Positions 36,673 through 46,501 of a stretch of 64,000 bases of DNA are shown one piece after another; position 1 is the first letter of the stretch, and each line of letters opens with the position of its first letter. A program made the position numbers and the translations under genes. The stretch is from Enterococcus rotai (GTDB lineage Bacteria > Bacillota > Bacilli > Lactobacillales > Enterococcaceae), in the NCBI RefSeq assembly GCF_001465345.1, contig NZ_CP013655.1, positions 2,925,336 through 2,989,335 of the forward strand. Reading direction: 5' to 3'. The notes below the pieces were generated by a model, which saw nothing but the letters and a program-made list of their open reading frames with translations, had not been told where the DNA came from and ran no database searches.

Positions 36673-37158
36673 TTGGGTATAGATTTTTTTACAGTGTTAC
36701 TCACAGCTTTTGTTGTGATCATGTATGTTTATTTAATCTTGGTTAGAAAAAGCATTTTGATCAAGAGTGTCAAAAGAAAACTTATCTATGGATTAGTGAT
36801 TGGGGTAAGTCTATTTATCCTTATTAGTACGCTATTTATTGAACAATCGCTCGATCAAAGACTGCGTAGTTTCTTAGCAATGTTACTTGTTTTGAGTTTT
36901 TTACTAGATGCAAAAGGTCTTTCGGATGATCGACTCATTTTAGGACCGTTTGATAAAAATGGTGTGCTGTATCGAGATGTAGAAAAAATGGCATTATTGC
37001 TTAAGGAAAATGAAATTCGTTTGAATTATTTTAAAAATGGTCGTCGTGGCCCTATGATGAAATTCTCAATTTCATTAGAAGATCTATTGGCGTTTCTTTC
37101 CGATCGTTTGAATGAAGAGGCTGAAATCAGTATTTTAGTTGAGGAAGACAAGCAGTAA
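36673..37158 (+). CDS. Hypothetical membrane protein
   Basis: This 161-residue protein starts at TTG 36673, six nt after GAGGAG. Three hydrophobic segments lie at about residues 4-24, 38-56 and 65-82. A cytoplasmic-looking soluble part (about 85-161) reads GLSDDRLILGPFDKNGVLY at its start (about 83-101). The layout resembles small DUF5673-type membrane proteins, but I cannot confirm this. No function is assigned. It lies between two other unknown small genes. Confidence 0.6.
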   Translation: MGIDFFTVLLTAFVVIMYVYLILVRKSILIKSVKRKLIYGLVIGVSLFILISTLFIEQSLDQRLRSFLAMLLVLSFLLDAKGLSDDRLILGPFDKNGVLYRDVEKMALLLKENEIRLNYFKNGRRGPMMKFSISLEDLLAFLSDRLNEEAEISILVEEDKQ

Positions 37159-37284
37159 TCAACCACTTAAAGGAGAAATTAGACAGCTGATTTCTCTTTT
37201 TAATTCATTTTGAGGGTCAGAAATTACATTCATAAAGTTTTTCTAAAATAATAGTCAATTTTAGTAGGTATTTCTTAAACAATT

Positions 37285-37293
37285 TGCTATAAT
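37285..37293 (+). promoter_or_regulatory. Extended -10 promoter before the 37325 gene
   Basis: TGCTATAAT forms an extended -10. The ATG at 37292 lies inside it, which rules that ATG out as the start of the next gene. Confidence 0.65.
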
Positions 37294-37324
37294 GTGCAGA
37301 GAAATTCTGAAAGGAAGTATTGTT

Positions 37325-37603
37325 GTGAATAAAGAAATAGAGCAACGAATTGCTGAATTACGTGAAAAATATAAAGAGTTGCCACCAGAGAAAAAAGCAG
37401 AGTGGGAACGGCATATAAAAAAGAGAAATTTTTTGAACTATAAAAAAATAGAATTGGTTAAATCTGAGTTGCTCCGTTTAGAAGCTCGTCGTGCACAATT
37501 AGAACTATGTGATAAGGAAAAAGAGCTTGGATTAATAGAAAAGAAAATTACCTGTAAAAAAGAAAAATTATTACGGTACTTAGGGAAACAACTCAATCAG
37601 TAA
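37325..37603 (+). CDS. Small hypothetical protein, charged coiled coil
   Basis: This protein of about 92 residues starts at GTG 37325, preceded by AAAGGAAG. It is extremely rich in Lys and Glu and helical (EQRIAELREKYKELPPEKK onward), probably a coiled coil. The frame is open from 37292, but the -10 box there rules that out. It shares character with the 62-residue protein at 36458 and directly precedes the antiporter (19 nt). I recognise no family. Confidence 0.55.
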   Translation: MNKEIEQRIAELREKYKELPPEKKAEWERHIKKRNFLNYKKIELVKSELLRLEARRAQLELCDKEKELGLIEKKITCKKEKLLRYLGKQLNQ

Positions 37604-37622
37604 TGAATAAGGGGGATACGAG

Positions 37623-39677
37623 ATGGAGTTTGTTTATTTAATTATTGTATTTGCTTTTGCGATCACCTTTTCAAATGTCTTTAATCGAATCGTGCCGATC
37701 ATTCCATTGCCGATCGTACAAATAATTGTAGGGGTTTTGATTGGAATTACCTCTATTGGTCGTGAAATCGTATTTGAACCAGAAATATTTTTAGTGATGA
37801 TCATTGCACCATTGTTGTTCCGAGAAGGGGAACGAAACGATACTGCGGCTACTATGAAAAATTTTAGTGTCATTTTATTTTTAGCTTTCATTGGTGTTTT
37901 GATTACTCTTGTAAGCGTAGGCTGGGCTTTACATATGGTTATACCAGCTTTACCGATCGCCGCTTGTTTTGCATTAGGTGCAGCCTTAGGACCTACAGAT
38001 GCAGTTGCTGTAGGTTCTTTATCTGGAAAAATTCAAATCCCGCCTAAAGCGATGCATATTTTAGAGGGTGAAGGCCTAATCAATGATGCTTCCGGCGTTA
38101 CAGCATTCCAATTTGCGCTAGCGGCTTTATTGACTGGGAGTTTTTCAGCTGCCGATGCAGGAATTACTTTAGTTGTCTCTAGTATTGGAGGCGCTTTTGT
38201 AGGTGCTATCTTAGTGATGATCAAACGTCAAGTTGTCATGATTTTAGAAAAAGCTTCAGCAAGAGATGTTACAGGTTATTTACTATTGGAACTATTGTTG
38301 CCTTTTTTAGCCTATATGGTCGCTGAATTATTTCATGTTTCTGGAATCATTGCAGCGGTAGTAGCTGGTGTTATGCAAGCAGCGAGTTTTAAAAAGGTCT
38401 CTTTGTTTGAAGCGGAGCTTTCTAGTGTTTCTGAAAGTACTTGGGGCACAATTACGTTTATGCTAAATGCCCTTGTCTTTCTATTTTTAGGAATTGAATT
38501 ATCTCAAGTCTTTTCACCTATTTGGAATAGTGAGACATATTCTAACAGCTTTTTGATGTTGGTTATTTTGATTTTAAGTGTGACGTTGTTTGTTGCTCGA
38601 TTTTTCTCCATTTTTGTGATTTATAGTGTAAAAAACGGCTTGAAAAACGTCTGGCATTCGATGAATGAAATGCTGATTTTAACGTTTGGCGGCGTCAAAG
38701 GAACCGTTAGTTTGGCGACTATTTTCATTTTACCGTTGACTTTAAATGGACAAGATTTTCCTGAACGCTCGTTACTCTTATTTATCACTGCTTGTGTGAT
38801 TTTGGTCACGTTAGTTGGAGGGATTCTTGTTTTACCATTTTTAACCGACTCAGATGAGATTGAAAGTACAAATATGCAAGGGATAATGCTGTTGCAAGAG
38901 GTCATCGAAAAACTTAAAAAGATAAATCAAGAAGATCCTCATGTTGAAATGAATGTTGTGATTGAAAATTATCAAGATCGCGTAAAAGAACTGTATACAG
39001 AACAACTACCGTCGGATCAACGACAAGAAGTGCAAGAGTTACGAGCATTGATTGTTTCGATTGAACGAGATGGTTTGGAAGAGAGCTTTCGTCAAAAAGA
39101 AATCGGAATTGAAGGCTATCGGTTATATGAACGTTTGATATCAAGAATGGAACGTTCAATTGCTAGGCAGTTACTATCGATTATCGGTTTTTGGTTGCTG
39201 TTTGTTCGGCAAATCATTGCGTTTTTTATCCATCCAAAGCATTTATTCGCTCAGAAAGATGAAGAAAATAGACGAGAATTCCAAAAAGAAGAACTAGAAA
39301 ATGTTCGCCAGGTCTTTTTACAAAATACAGAGGTTATTTTAAAAAGTTTGGATAATCTAAATGGTATTTACGATGAAGAAATCATTCGCTTCTTTATTGA
39401 AGGACGGCTACAATTGGCGCATAGGCTAGAAGATGGGACGTTTATTGATTCTTTCATTGTTCGCTCTCAATCTAACTATGTAAAAGAACTATTGATTGGC
39501 TATCAGGAAGAACGAAAAGTGATCGATGAATATGAAATCTCTGGAAAAATAACTTCTCTTGAAGCAAATGAATATCGGAAAAATGTCAATTTGCTAGAAT
39601 CCTATTCGATCAACGATATTTCAAGTGCTGTTCCACTAAGGAAACTGACAAGAGAATTAAAAAAAGAAGCAGACTAA
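37623..39677 (+). CDS. Na+/H+ antiporter, CPA1 family
   Basis: This 684-residue cation:proton antiporter has an N-terminal membrane part (about 1-405) with around twelve helices. The conserved acidic transport-site region reads LGAALGPTDAVAVGSL (about 118-133), and EGLINDASGV (about 149-158) carries the essential Asp of the ND motif. The C-terminal 270 residues are soluble, acidic and helical, probably a regulatory domain. Such pumps expel Na+ in exchange for H+ and help with pH and salt stress. The ion preference cannot be fixed from sequence. The gene follows three unknown genes. Confidence 0.87.
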   Translation: MEFVYLIIVFAFAITFSNVFNRIVPIIPLPIVQIIVGVLIGITSIGREIVFEPEIFLVMIIAPLLFREGERNDTAATMKNFSVILFLAFIGVLITLVSVGWALHMVIPALPIAACFALGAALGPTDAVAVGSLSGKIQIPPKAMHILEGEGLINDASGVTAFQFALAALLTGSFSAADAGITLVVSSIGGAFVGAILVMIKRQVVMILEKASARDVTGYLLLELLLPFLAYMVAELFHVSGIIAAVVAGVMQAASFKKVSLFEAELSSVSESTWGTITFMLNALVFLFLGIELSQVFSPIWNSETYSNSFLMLVILILSVTLFVARFFSIFVIYSVKNGLKNVWHSMNEMLILTFGGVKGTVSLATIFILPLTLNGQDFPERSLLLFITACVILVTLVGGILVLPFLTDSDEIESTNMQGIMLLQEVIEKLKKINQEDPHVEMNVVIENYQDRVKELYTEQLPSDQRQEVQELRALIVSIERDGLEESFRQKEIGIEGYRLYERLISRMERSIARQLLSIIGFWLLFVRQIIAFFIHPKHLFAQKDEENRREFQKEELENVRQVFLQNTEVILKSLDNLNGIYDEEIIRFFIEGRLQLAHRLEDGTFIDSFIVRSQSNYVKELLIGYQEERKVIDEYEISGKITSLEANEYRKNVNLLESYSINDISSAVPLRKLTRELKKEAD

Positions 39678-39698
39678 GAAAACTAGCTTCTTTTTTTT
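39661..39698 (+). terminator. Antiporter terminator overlapping the gene end
   Basis: AAAAAGAAGC pairs with GCTTCTTTTT and eight Ts follow. The stop codon is inside the hairpin. Confidence 0.82.
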
Positions 39699-39742
39699 AC
39701 TTTTTTTTGATACAATAAGCAGGATGAAAAGGGCGTGAGCAA

Positions 39743-41629
39743 ATGAACGAGTTAAAAGTAACTGAATTAACGAAAACGTATGGAGAGAAAACATTATTTG
39801 ATCAGATTTCTTTCCATATTCATGATAAAGATCGGATTGGCTTGATTGGGACAAATGGGACTGGAAAAACCAGTTTGTTGAATATTCTTGCGGGTAAGGA
39901 TAGTGGAGATGGTGATGGTCAGGCGATCCAACAGCCAAATGACTATCAAATCGGCTATCTTTCTCAAGATAAAGAGTTTGATCCGGAGCTATCCGTTGTA
40001 GAAGCCGTTTTCCAAGGCGAAACACCAATTATTCAAGCAGTTAAAAACTATGAGTTGGCGCTACTTGCATTAGCAGAAGACGGACTAGATCCTACTGCTC
40101 AAAAACAATATGCTCAAGCAGAAGAACGCATGAATAAAGAGGATGCCTGGACAGCAGATACAGATGCTAAAATTATTTTACAAAAACTAGGGATTGAAAC
40201 CTTGCACAAAAAAATAGGTGAGTTATCTGGAGGACAAAAGAAACGTGTCAGTCTTGCCCAAGTATTGATCGAATCACCTGACCTATTATTATTGGATGAA
40301 CCGACCAACCATCTGGATTATGAAGCGATCAATTGGTTAGAAAGCTTTTTAAACGGCTACCGCGGAGCCATTTTAATGGTGACCCATGATCGTTACTTTT
40401 TAGATCGGGTCACAAACCGAATCTTCGAACTTTCTTTTGGAAAACTATACGAATACAAGGGGAATTATGAGGCGTATATTATTGCTAAGGCTGAGCGTGA
40501 ACGAGTCGGTGTTGAACAAGAAGAAAAAAGAAAACAACTCTATAAACAAGAGTTGGAATGGATGCGCGCTGGTGTTAAAGCGCGAGGAACGAAACAACAA
40601 GCACGGCAAGATCGTTTCCATGACCTAAAAGAAAATCTCCATCAAGTTGATCAAAAAGGTCAGCTGGAAATGGATGTAGCAACCCAGAGACTGGGTAAAA
40701 AAGTTTTAGAAATCCAAAATGGTGATTATCAAATCGAACATAAAACAATTTTGAAAGAATTTGATATACTTATCCAAGCAAAAGATCGGATTGGGATAAC
40801 TGGGAAAAATGGTGCTGGCAAATCAACATTATTAAATATCCTCGCGGGTCGTATAGAGTTAGACGCTGGATTCTATTCAATTGGTGAAACAGTTAACTTG
40901 GCTTACTATACGCAACAAAATGAAGCGATGGACCCTAACCAACGCATGATTTCTTATTTACAAGAAGCGGCGGAACAAGTGCAACGGAGCGATGGAACCA
41001 CTATCGGTGTTGCTGAATTATTGGAACGGTTTTTATTTCCTCGTTTCATGCATGGAACAGTTATTGGGAAACTTTCTGGTGGTGAAAAACGCCGGCTATA
41101 TTTATTAAAACTTTTGATTGGTCAGCCAAATGTGTTATTATTGGACGAGCCGACAAATGATTTAGATATTGATACCTTAACTATTCTAGAGGATTACATT
41201 CAAACGTTTAAAGGCGCTGTAATCGCTGTTTCTCATGACCGTTATTTCCTTGATAAAACAATGGACAAACTATTGGTTTTTCAAGGAGAAGGCCACATCA
41301 CGACTTATTTTGGATCGATGAGTGACTATTTAGCGGTAAGTAAAGAGCCCACGAAAAAAGCAACGAAAACAGAAGTAAAACCAACTAGTGAAGGTGAAAA
41401 GAAAGCAAAAACAAAGTTAACATATATGGAACAAAGAGAATGGCAAACAATCGAAACTGATATAGCACAACTTGAAGAGCGATCAGCTAAAATTACAGAA
41501 GAGATGAATCACCAAGGTGATGATTTTACAAAACTACAACAGCTTCAAACCGAATTGGCGACAGTGGAAGAAGAACTGGATGGAAAAATGGATCGCTGGG
41601 AATATTTGAGTGAATTTGCAGAAAACTAG
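39743..41629 (+). CDS. ABC-F family ATPase (Uup-like)
   Basis: This 628-residue protein has two ABC ATPase domains and no membrane segment. Domain 1 has Walker A GTNGTGKTS (about 36-44), LSGGQKKR and LLLDEPTNHLD. The domain linker (about 240-310) is rich in charged helices. Domain 2 has Walker A GKNGAGKST near 355, LSGGEKRR and LLLDEPTNDLD. A C-terminal coiled coil (about 545-628) matches Uup, which binds DNA or ribosomes. ABC-F proteins act on the ribosome rather than in transport; antibiotic resistance subtypes cannot be assigned here. thyA follows after 12 nt. Confidence 0.88.
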   Translation: MNELKVTELTKTYGEKTLFDQISFHIHDKDRIGLIGTNGTGKTSLLNILAGKDSGDGDGQAIQQPNDYQIGYLSQDKEFDPELSVVEAVFQGETPIIQAVKNYELALLALAEDGLDPTAQKQYAQAEERMNKEDAWTADTDAKIILQKLGIETLHKKIGELSGGQKKRVSLAQVLIESPDLLLLDEPTNHLDYEAINWLESFLNGYRGAILMVTHDRYFLDRVTNRIFELSFGKLYEYKGNYEAYIIAKAERERVGVEQEEKRKQLYKQELEWMRAGVKARGTKQQARQDRFHDLKENLHQVDQKGQLEMDVATQRLGKKVLEIQNGDYQIEHKTILKEFDILIQAKDRIGITGKNGAGKSTLLNILAGRIELDAGFYSIGETVNLAYYTQQNEAMDPNQRMISYLQEAAEQVQRSDGTTIGVAELLERFLFPRFMHGTVIGKLSGGEKRRLYLLKLLIGQPNVLLLDEPTNDLDIDTLTILEDYIQTFKGAVIAVSHDRYFLDKTMDKLLVFQGEGHITTYFGSMSDYLAVSKEPTKKATKTEVKPTSEGEKKAKTKLTYMEQREWQTIETDIAQLEERSAKITEEMNHQGDDFTKLQQLQTELATVEEELDGKMDRWEYLSEFAEN

Positions 41630-41641
41630 GAGGCACAAACT

Positions 41642-42589
41642 ATGGAAGAAGCATACTTAGAATTAGGCCGTAAAATTTTAGAGGAAGGTCATCTAAAAGA
41701 AGACCGGACTGGAACAGGGACGCGGAGTATTTTTGGGCATCAAATGCGTTTTGATTTATCTGAGGGATTTCCCTTATTAACGACTAAACGAGTGCCTTTC
41801 GGCTTGATCAAAAGCGAACTTTTATGGTTTTTGAATGGCGATACCAATATTCGTTACCTCTTACAACACAACAATCATATTTGGGATGAATGGGCGTTTG
41901 AACGTTATGTGAAAAGTGCCGATTACAAGGGACCTGATATGACTGATTTTGGCCATCGTGTTTTAACAGACGAAGTGTTTAAGCAAACTTACGAAATAGA
42001 ACATAAAAAATTCTGTGAAGCAATTTTATCGGATGAGGTATTTGCTGCCAAACATGGTGAATTAGGCAACATTTATGGTGCACAATGGCGTCATTGGGAA
42101 ACAAAAGAGGGTGGATTTATCGATCAATTAAAAAATGTTATTGCGATGATCAAAAAAACACCAGATTCAAGACGCTTGATTGTTTCAGCTTGGAATCCAG
42201 AAGATGTTCCTTCGATGGCGTTACCGCCGTGTCATACGATGTTTCAATTTTATGTAAATGATGGAAAATTGAGTTGTCAATTATATCAACGTAGCGGGGA
42301 TGTTTTTCTAGGTGTACCTTTTAACATTGCTAGTTATGCCTTGCTGACTCATTTGATTGCGCATGAAACAGGTTTAGAAGTAGGCGATTTTGTCCACACG
42401 ATCGGCGATGCTCACTTGTATACTAACCACATCGAGCAAATGAATGAACAACTGGCTCGAGAAGTTCGAGCGTTTCCTACATTAAAATTAAATCAAGAAA
42501 AAAAATCGGTATTTGATTTTGAAATGGAAGATATTGTCATTGAAGGATATGATCCCCATCCTGCAATCAAGGCGCCAATTGCCGTTTAA
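41642..42589 (+). CDS. thyA: Thymidylate synthase
   Basis: ThyA methylates dUMP to dTMP with methylenetetrahydrofolate. The active-site Cys is in [11 protein letters not shown] (about residue 198). The RTGTGT loop (about 22-27) and the [28 protein letters not shown] and GDAHLY motifs bind the phosphate, folate and base. At 315 residues it is the L. casei-type form with the central insertion. It starts right after the ABC-F gene with AGGAGG and is followed by dfrA, a typical coupling because DHFR regenerates its cofactor. Confidence 0.96.
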   Translation: MEEAYLELGRKILEEGHLKEDRTGTGTRSIFGHQMRFDLSEGFPLLTTKRVPFGLIKSELLWFLNGDTNIRYLLQHNNHIWDEWAFERYVKSADYKGPDMTDFGHRVLTDEVFKQTYEIEHKKFCEAILSDEVFAAKHGELGNIYGAQWRHWETKEGGFIDQLKNVIAMIKKTPDSRRLIVSAWNPEDVPSMALPPCHTMFQFYVNDGKLSCQLYQRSGDVFLGVPFNIASYALLTHLIAHETGLEVGDFVHTIGDAHLYTNHIEQMNEQLAREVRAFPTLKLNQEKKSVFDFEMEDIVIEGYDPHPAIKAPIAV

Positions 42590-42607
42590 TTTGAAAGGAG
42601 TTCCCCG

Positions 42608-43108
42608 ATGTTAGCAGCTATATGGGCACAAGATGAACAAGGAACGATTGGAAAAGAGAATCGCTTACCTTGGCATTTGCCAAATGATCTAAAGTTTTTT
42701 AAACAAATGACGGAAGATAACACCATTGTGATGGGTAGAAAGACTTTTGAGGGAATGGGCAGCCGCCCGTTACCAAATCGTCAAACAATTGTTTTAACTA
42801 GAGATAAAGAATACCGAGCAGAAGGCGTTATTGTATTTCATACTGTGGAAGAGGTGCTTGAATACGCAAAAACTTTTGCTGGAATTACGTTTATTTCAGG
42901 TGGTTCAGCGGTATATGAGGATTTTTTACCTTATTGTGATGTGTTGTATCGCACCGTCATTAATCATTCATTTGAAGGTGATACCAAATTTCCTGCTGTT
43001 GCTTGGGATGAGTGGACATTGATCAACTTAAGTGAAGGGGAACAAGATGAAAATAATCATTATGCCTACCAATTTGAAACCTATCAGCGTAAAGTGATTG
43101 CAGAGTAA
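42608..43108 (+). CDS. dfrA: Dihydrofolate reductase
   Basis: This 166-residue enzyme reduces dihydrofolate to tetrahydrofolate with NADPH. It has the N-terminal AAIWAQDEQGTIGKENRLPWHLPNDLKFFK pattern (shown as GTIGKENRLPWHLPNDL), in which Trp and Asp line the folate site. MGRKTFEGMG (about 44-53) binds NADPH and GGSAVYEDFL is near 98-107. The resident chromosomal type is expected. The ribosome site AAAGGAG is clear. It is co-transcribed with thyA and ends at a large palindromic terminator. Confidence 0.94.
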   Translation: MLAAIWAQDEQGTIGKENRLPWHLPNDLKFFKQMTEDNTIVMGRKTFEGMGSRPLPNRQTIVLTRDKEYRAEGVIVFHTVEEVLEYAKTFAGITFISGGSAVYEDFLPYCDVLYRTVINHSFEGDTKFPAVAWDEWTLINLSEGEQDENNHYAYQFETYQRKVIAE

Positions 43109-43134
43109 AATCATTTATGCCACTTAAACAAAAG

Positions 43135-43187
43135 AAACAAAGAGTCTGGGACATAACTTTTCAAGTTATGTCCCAGACTCTTTGTTT
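43135..43187. terminator. Bidirectional dfrA/lexA terminator
   Basis: A 24-25-bp perfect palindrome (AAACAAAGAGTCTGGGACAT mirrored) with a 3-nt loop serves the two convergent genes. Confidence 0.92.
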
Positions 43188-43808
43188 CTAAATATGATTG
43201 CGATATAAACCAACAACTTTACCTAAAATACTGACATTATTTAAAATAATTGGATCTAAAGCATCATTTTCTGGCTGTAGACGAACATGGTCCGTTTCTT
43301 TAAAGAAACGTTTGCAGGTTGCTTCATCTTCATCCGTCATGGCAATCACAATATCACCGTTTGAAGCAGCACTTTGTTTGCGGACGATGACTTGATCACC
43401 ATCTAATATCCCAGCATTGATCATACTTTCTCCTCGAATCGTCAGCATGAATAAAGCATTTTCTTCTGTTCTTAGGTCAGGTGGGAGCGGGAAGAAGTCA
43501 GATGCTTCTTCAACTGCTAAAATAGGCTCACCAGCTGTAACAACACCAAGCATAGGGATCACAGTAGGTTTGACCCCGATTCTTTCTAGACCGTCTGCTG
43601 TCAATTCAATGGCTCTTGGCTTTGTAGGGTCACGCAGGATCATTCCTTTTTTTTCTAAACGGGCTAAATGGCCATGGACAGTGGATGTCGAAGAAAGGTC
43701 AACTGCTTTTCCAATCTCTCTTACGGTTGGAGGATAACCTTTAAGTTCAACTTGTTCATATATATATTTTAGTACTTCAATTTGTCTTGTGTCTGTACGT
43801 TTCACCAC
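43188..43808 (-). CDS. lexA: LexA SOS repressor
   Basis: LexA represses SOS genes and self-cleaves when RecA is activated by DNA damage. The winged-helix DNA-binding domain is at about residues 1-65 ([31 protein letters not shown] in part). With the GTG start at 43808 the cleavage site is Ala92-Gly93 (VTAGEPI). The catalytic dyad is Ser128 (RGESMI) and Lys166 (EATCKRF). The frame is open to GTG 43817, but AGAAGG lies 8 nt before GTG 43808, which is preferred; GTG 43805 is also possible. A LexA-like box lies upstream at 43865-43878. Confidence 0.94.
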   Translation of the reverse strand: MVKRTDTRQIEVLKYIYEQVELKGYPPTVREIGKAVDLSSTSTVHGHLARLEKKGMILRDPTKPRAIELTADGLERIGVKPTVIPMLGVVTAGEPILAVEEASDFFPLPPDLRTEENALFMLTIRGESMINAGILDGDQVIVRKQSAASNGDIVIAMTDEDEATCKRFFKETDHVRLQPENDALDPIILNNVSILGKVVGLYRNHI

Positions 43809-43864
43809 AATCCGCACCTTCTTTCAATTTATATTTTTAGTGTACCATAGTTTTGTACAGGAAT

Positions 43865-43878
43865 CAAACAAGCGTTCG
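43865..43878. promoter_or_regulatory. LexA box upstream of lexA
   Basis: CAAACAAGCGTTCG differs from the Gram-positive SOS consensus CGAACNNNNGTTCG at one base. It is about 57-70 nt from the lexA start and overlaps the expected -35 (TTGTTT on the minus strand), fitting autorepression. It could also act on the divergent gene at 44047. Confidence 0.75.
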
Positions 43879-44046
43879 TGTTTCTGTTAAACGTGGCTTT
43901 AGGTTAATTTTTACTAAAAAGTAAGTAGGCTTTCAATGTTAAATTCTGTATTTAAAGGTACTTGTTTCCCTTTTTTATTAAGAATATAGTTGTATTTTTG
44001 GCGCTCATCTTATAAGATAGACATGGAAAGTAAAGGAGGTAAAAGC

Positions 44047-44289
44047 ATGTTATCATCAGAAAAAATGACTCGTATCAACGAACTTGCCAAAAAAGCAAAA
44101 GAAAATGAGTTGACTGAAAAAGAAAAAGAAGAACAAAAAGTGCTTCGTCAAGAATACCTAGCTGCTTTTCGCGGCGGTATGCGTCACCATATCGAGGGCA
44201 TGAAAGTCGTTGATCCTAAAGGGAATGACGTTACACCAGAGAAGTTAAAAGAGATCCAAAAGGCAAAAGGCCTGCACAATAGAAAATAA
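44047..44289 (+). CDS. DUF896 / UPF0291 family protein (YnzC-like)
   Basis: This 80-residue cytoplasmic helical protein has the family pattern [24 protein letters not shown] (shown in part as [12 protein letters not shown]) and [24 protein letters not shown]. In B. subtilis ynzC lies beside lexA in the yneA-yneB-ynzC cluster, as here. Function is unestablished. ATG 44047 has AAAGGAGG upstream; the frame is open from 43990. yneA and yneB homologues are not found between it and lexA. Confidence 0.87.
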   Translation: MLSSEKMTRINELAKKAKENELTEKEKEEQKVLRQEYLAAFRGGMRHHIEGMKVVDPKGNDVTPEKLKEIQKAKGLHNRK

Positions 44290-44314
44290 TTTCAGTTTTT
44301 TTTACTAAAAGTAA

Positions 44315-44343
44315 TTGCTTTCATAAACGAAATACGCTAAACT
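44315..44343 (+). promoter_or_regulatory. Transketolase promoter
   Basis: TTGCTT (44315-44320), a 17-nt spacer and TAAACT (44338-44343), about 45 nt before the gene. Confidence 0.65.
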
Positions 44344-44387
44344 ATAGTTAATAAAGGTAAAAAAAACCTAAATAGGAGATGATTTTT

Positions 44388-46382
44388 TTGTTCGACAACA
44401 CTGATCAGTTAGGCGTCAACACGATTCGTACATTGAGTATTGAAGCAGTACAAAAAGCAAACTCAGGCCATCCAGGCTTACCAATGGGTGCTGCACCTAT
44501 GGCGTATGCGCTTTGGACAAAACATTTGAAAGTAAACCCAAAAACAGCTAGAAATTGGGTAGATAGAGACCGTTTCATTCTTTCAGCAGGTCATGGTTCT
44601 GCAATGCTTTATAGCTTACTTCATTTAGCAGGTTATGGCGTAACAATGGATGATTTGAAGAGTTTCCGTCAATGGGGTAGTAAAACTCCAGGACATCCAG
44701 AAGTCCATCATACAGATGGTGTTGAAGCGACTACTGGTCCTTTAGGTCAAGGGATTGCAATGGCAGTTGGAATGGCGATGGCTGAAGCGCACACTGCTGC
44801 GACATACAATCGCGATAGTTTCCCTGTGATTGATCACTATACGTATGCTTTATGCGGTGATGGTGATTTGATGGAAGGTGTTTCTCAAGAAGCGAGCTCG
44901 ATGGCTGGGCACATGAAATTGGGCAAATTGATTGTGTTGTACGATTCAAATGATATCTCTTTAGATGGTCCAACTTCAAAAGCCTTTACAGAAAATGTTG
45001 GGGCTCGTTATGAAGCATACGGATGGCAACATATTTTAGTAAAAGATGGTAATGATTTAGAAGAAATTTCTAAAGCAATTGAAGCAGCCAAAGCTGAATC
45101 AGATAAACCAACCTTGATCGAAGTCAAAACAGTTATTGGTTATGGTGCTCCAAAAGAAGGCACATCTTCTGTTCATGGTGCCCCAATCGGAGCAGATGGC
45201 ATTACTGCGGCTAAAACTGTTTATGGTTGGGAATATCCTGATTTTACTGTTCCGGAAGAAGTTGCTGCTCGTTTTAAAGAAACAATGGTAGAAAAAGGCG
45301 GCAAAGCTGAAACTAATTGGAATGACATGTTTGCAAACTATACAAAAGCACATCCTGAATTAGCAAAACAATTCAAACAAGCTTTTGCGGATGAACTTCC
45401 TGAAAATTGGGATAAAGAATTACCAACTTATGAGGTAGGTTCGAGTGCTGCAAGTCGTGTAACAAGTAAAGAAACAATTCAAGCAATCTCTAAGGCTGTA
45501 CCAGGTTTCTGGGGTGGTTCTGCTGATTTATCTGCATCAAACAATACAATGGTCGCAGCAGAAAAAGATTTTGAACCGGGTCAATATGAAGGTCGCAATA
45601 TTTGGTTTGGCGTTCGTGAGTTTGCCATGGCTGCAGCGATGAACGGAATTCAACTACATGGTGGTAGCCGTGTATATGGTGGAACATTCTTTGTCTTTAC
45701 TGATTATTTACGTCCTGCGGTTCGTTTAGCAGCGATTCAAAATACTCCTGTAACTTATGTACTGACGCATGATTCTGTAGCGGTAGGGGAAGATGGCCCA
45801 ACGCATGAACCTGTTGAGCAATTAGCAAGTATCCGTTGTATGCCTGGTGTTCAAGTGATTCGTCCGGCTGATGGGAACGAAACAGTTGCTGCATGGAAAA
45901 TCGCTATGACGACTAAAGACGCTCCGACTGTTTTAGTTTTAAGTCGCCAAAACTTACCTGTTATTGAAGGAACCAAAGAACATGCTGGAGAGCTTGTTCA
46001 AAAAGGTGCCTATGTGATTTCTAAGCAAAAAGGTGAGAAACCAGAAGGAATCCTAATTGCAACTGGTTCAGAAGTGAACTTAGCCATTGAAACTCAAAAA
46101 GCATTGGCAGAACAAGGCAAAGATGTTTCAGTCGTTTCAATGCCAAGTTTTGATTTATTTGAAAAACAAACAGCAGAATATAAAGAATCTGTTTTACCTA
46201 AAGCTGTGACCAAGCGTGTGGCAATCGAAGCTGCTTCACCATTCGGGTGGGAACGTTATGTTGGTACAGCTGGTACAACTGTGACGATCAACCACTTTGG
46301 TGCTTCAGCTCCTGGCGATTTAGTCTTAAAAGAATTTGGTTTTACAGTTGAAAATGTCGTAACAAAATATAATGAATTATAA
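44388..46382 (+). CDS. tkt: Transketolase
   Basis: Transketolase moves two-carbon units between sugar phosphates in the pentose phosphate pathway with thiamine diphosphate and Mg2+. It also yields the erythrose 4-phosphate used by the shikimate pathway. The N-terminus has [16 protein letters not shown]-like sequence ([13 protein letters not shown]), [14 protein letters not shown] is present as [17 protein letters not shown], and the ThDP motif [10 protein letters not shown]...N is near 155-185. A pyrimidine domain is centred on [25 protein letters not shown] ([13 protein letters not shown]). TTG 44388 with AGGAG 9 nt upstream is the start; ATG 44379 abuts the ribosome site. At 664 residues it is normal. 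Confidence 0.95.
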   Translation: MFDNTDQLGVNTIRTLSIEAVQKANSGHPGLPMGAAPMAYALWTKHLKVNPKTARNWVDRDRFILSAGHGSAMLYSLLHLAGYGVTMDDLKSFRQWGSKTPGHPEVHHTDGVEATTGPLGQGIAMAVGMAMAEAHTAATYNRDSFPVIDHYTYALCGDGDLMEGVSQEASSMAGHMKLGKLIVLYDSNDISLDGPTSKAFTENVGARYEAYGWQHILVKDGNDLEEISKAIEAAKAESDKPTLIEVKTVIGYGAPKEGTSSVHGAPIGADGITAAKTVYGWEYPDFTVPEEVAARFKETMVEKGGKAETNWNDMFANYTKAHPELAKQFKQAFADELPENWDKELPTYEVGSSAASRVTSKETIQAISKAVPGFWGGSADLSASNNTMVAAEKDFEPGQYEGRNIWFGVREFAMAAAMNGIQLHGGSRVYGGTFFVFTDYLRPAVRLAAIQNTPVTYVLTHDSVAVGEDGPTHEPVEQLASIRCMPGVQVIRPADGNETVAAWKIAMTTKDAPTVLVLSRQNLPVIEGTKEHAGELVQKGAYVISKQKGEKPEGILIATGSEVNLAIETQKALAEQGKDVSVVSMPSFDLFEKQTAEYKESVLPKAVTKRVAIEAASPFGWERYVGTAGTTVTINHFGASAPGDLVLKEFGFTVENVVTKYNEL

Positions 46383-46391
46383 ATAGTAAAT

Positions 46392-46432
46392 GAAAAAGCA
46401 AAAGTCCGAATTAGTTGGACTTTTGCTTTTTT
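46392..46432 (+). terminator. tkt terminator
   Basis: AAAAAGCAAAAGTCC pairs with GGACTTTTGCTTTTT and a T run follows. Confidence 0.9.
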
Positions 46433-46484
46433 TGTTGGTGTAAATAGAGTGTATAATTTGTAAAAAAATGGATAGAAGAGAGCT

Positions 46485-46501
46485 TGTAACATCCGTGTAA
46501 C
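46485..46501 (+). promoter_or_regulatory. WalR (YycF) box
   Basis: TGTAACATCCGTGTAAC matches the WalR consensus TGTWAH-N5-TGTWAH at every position. It lies about 250 nt upstream of a peptidoglycan hydrolase, a typical WalR target. Between it and the gene, CTCCTGAAA and TTTCAGGAG form an inverted pair (about 46616-46672) flanked by CAATTG and AATTG. Confidence 0.75.
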
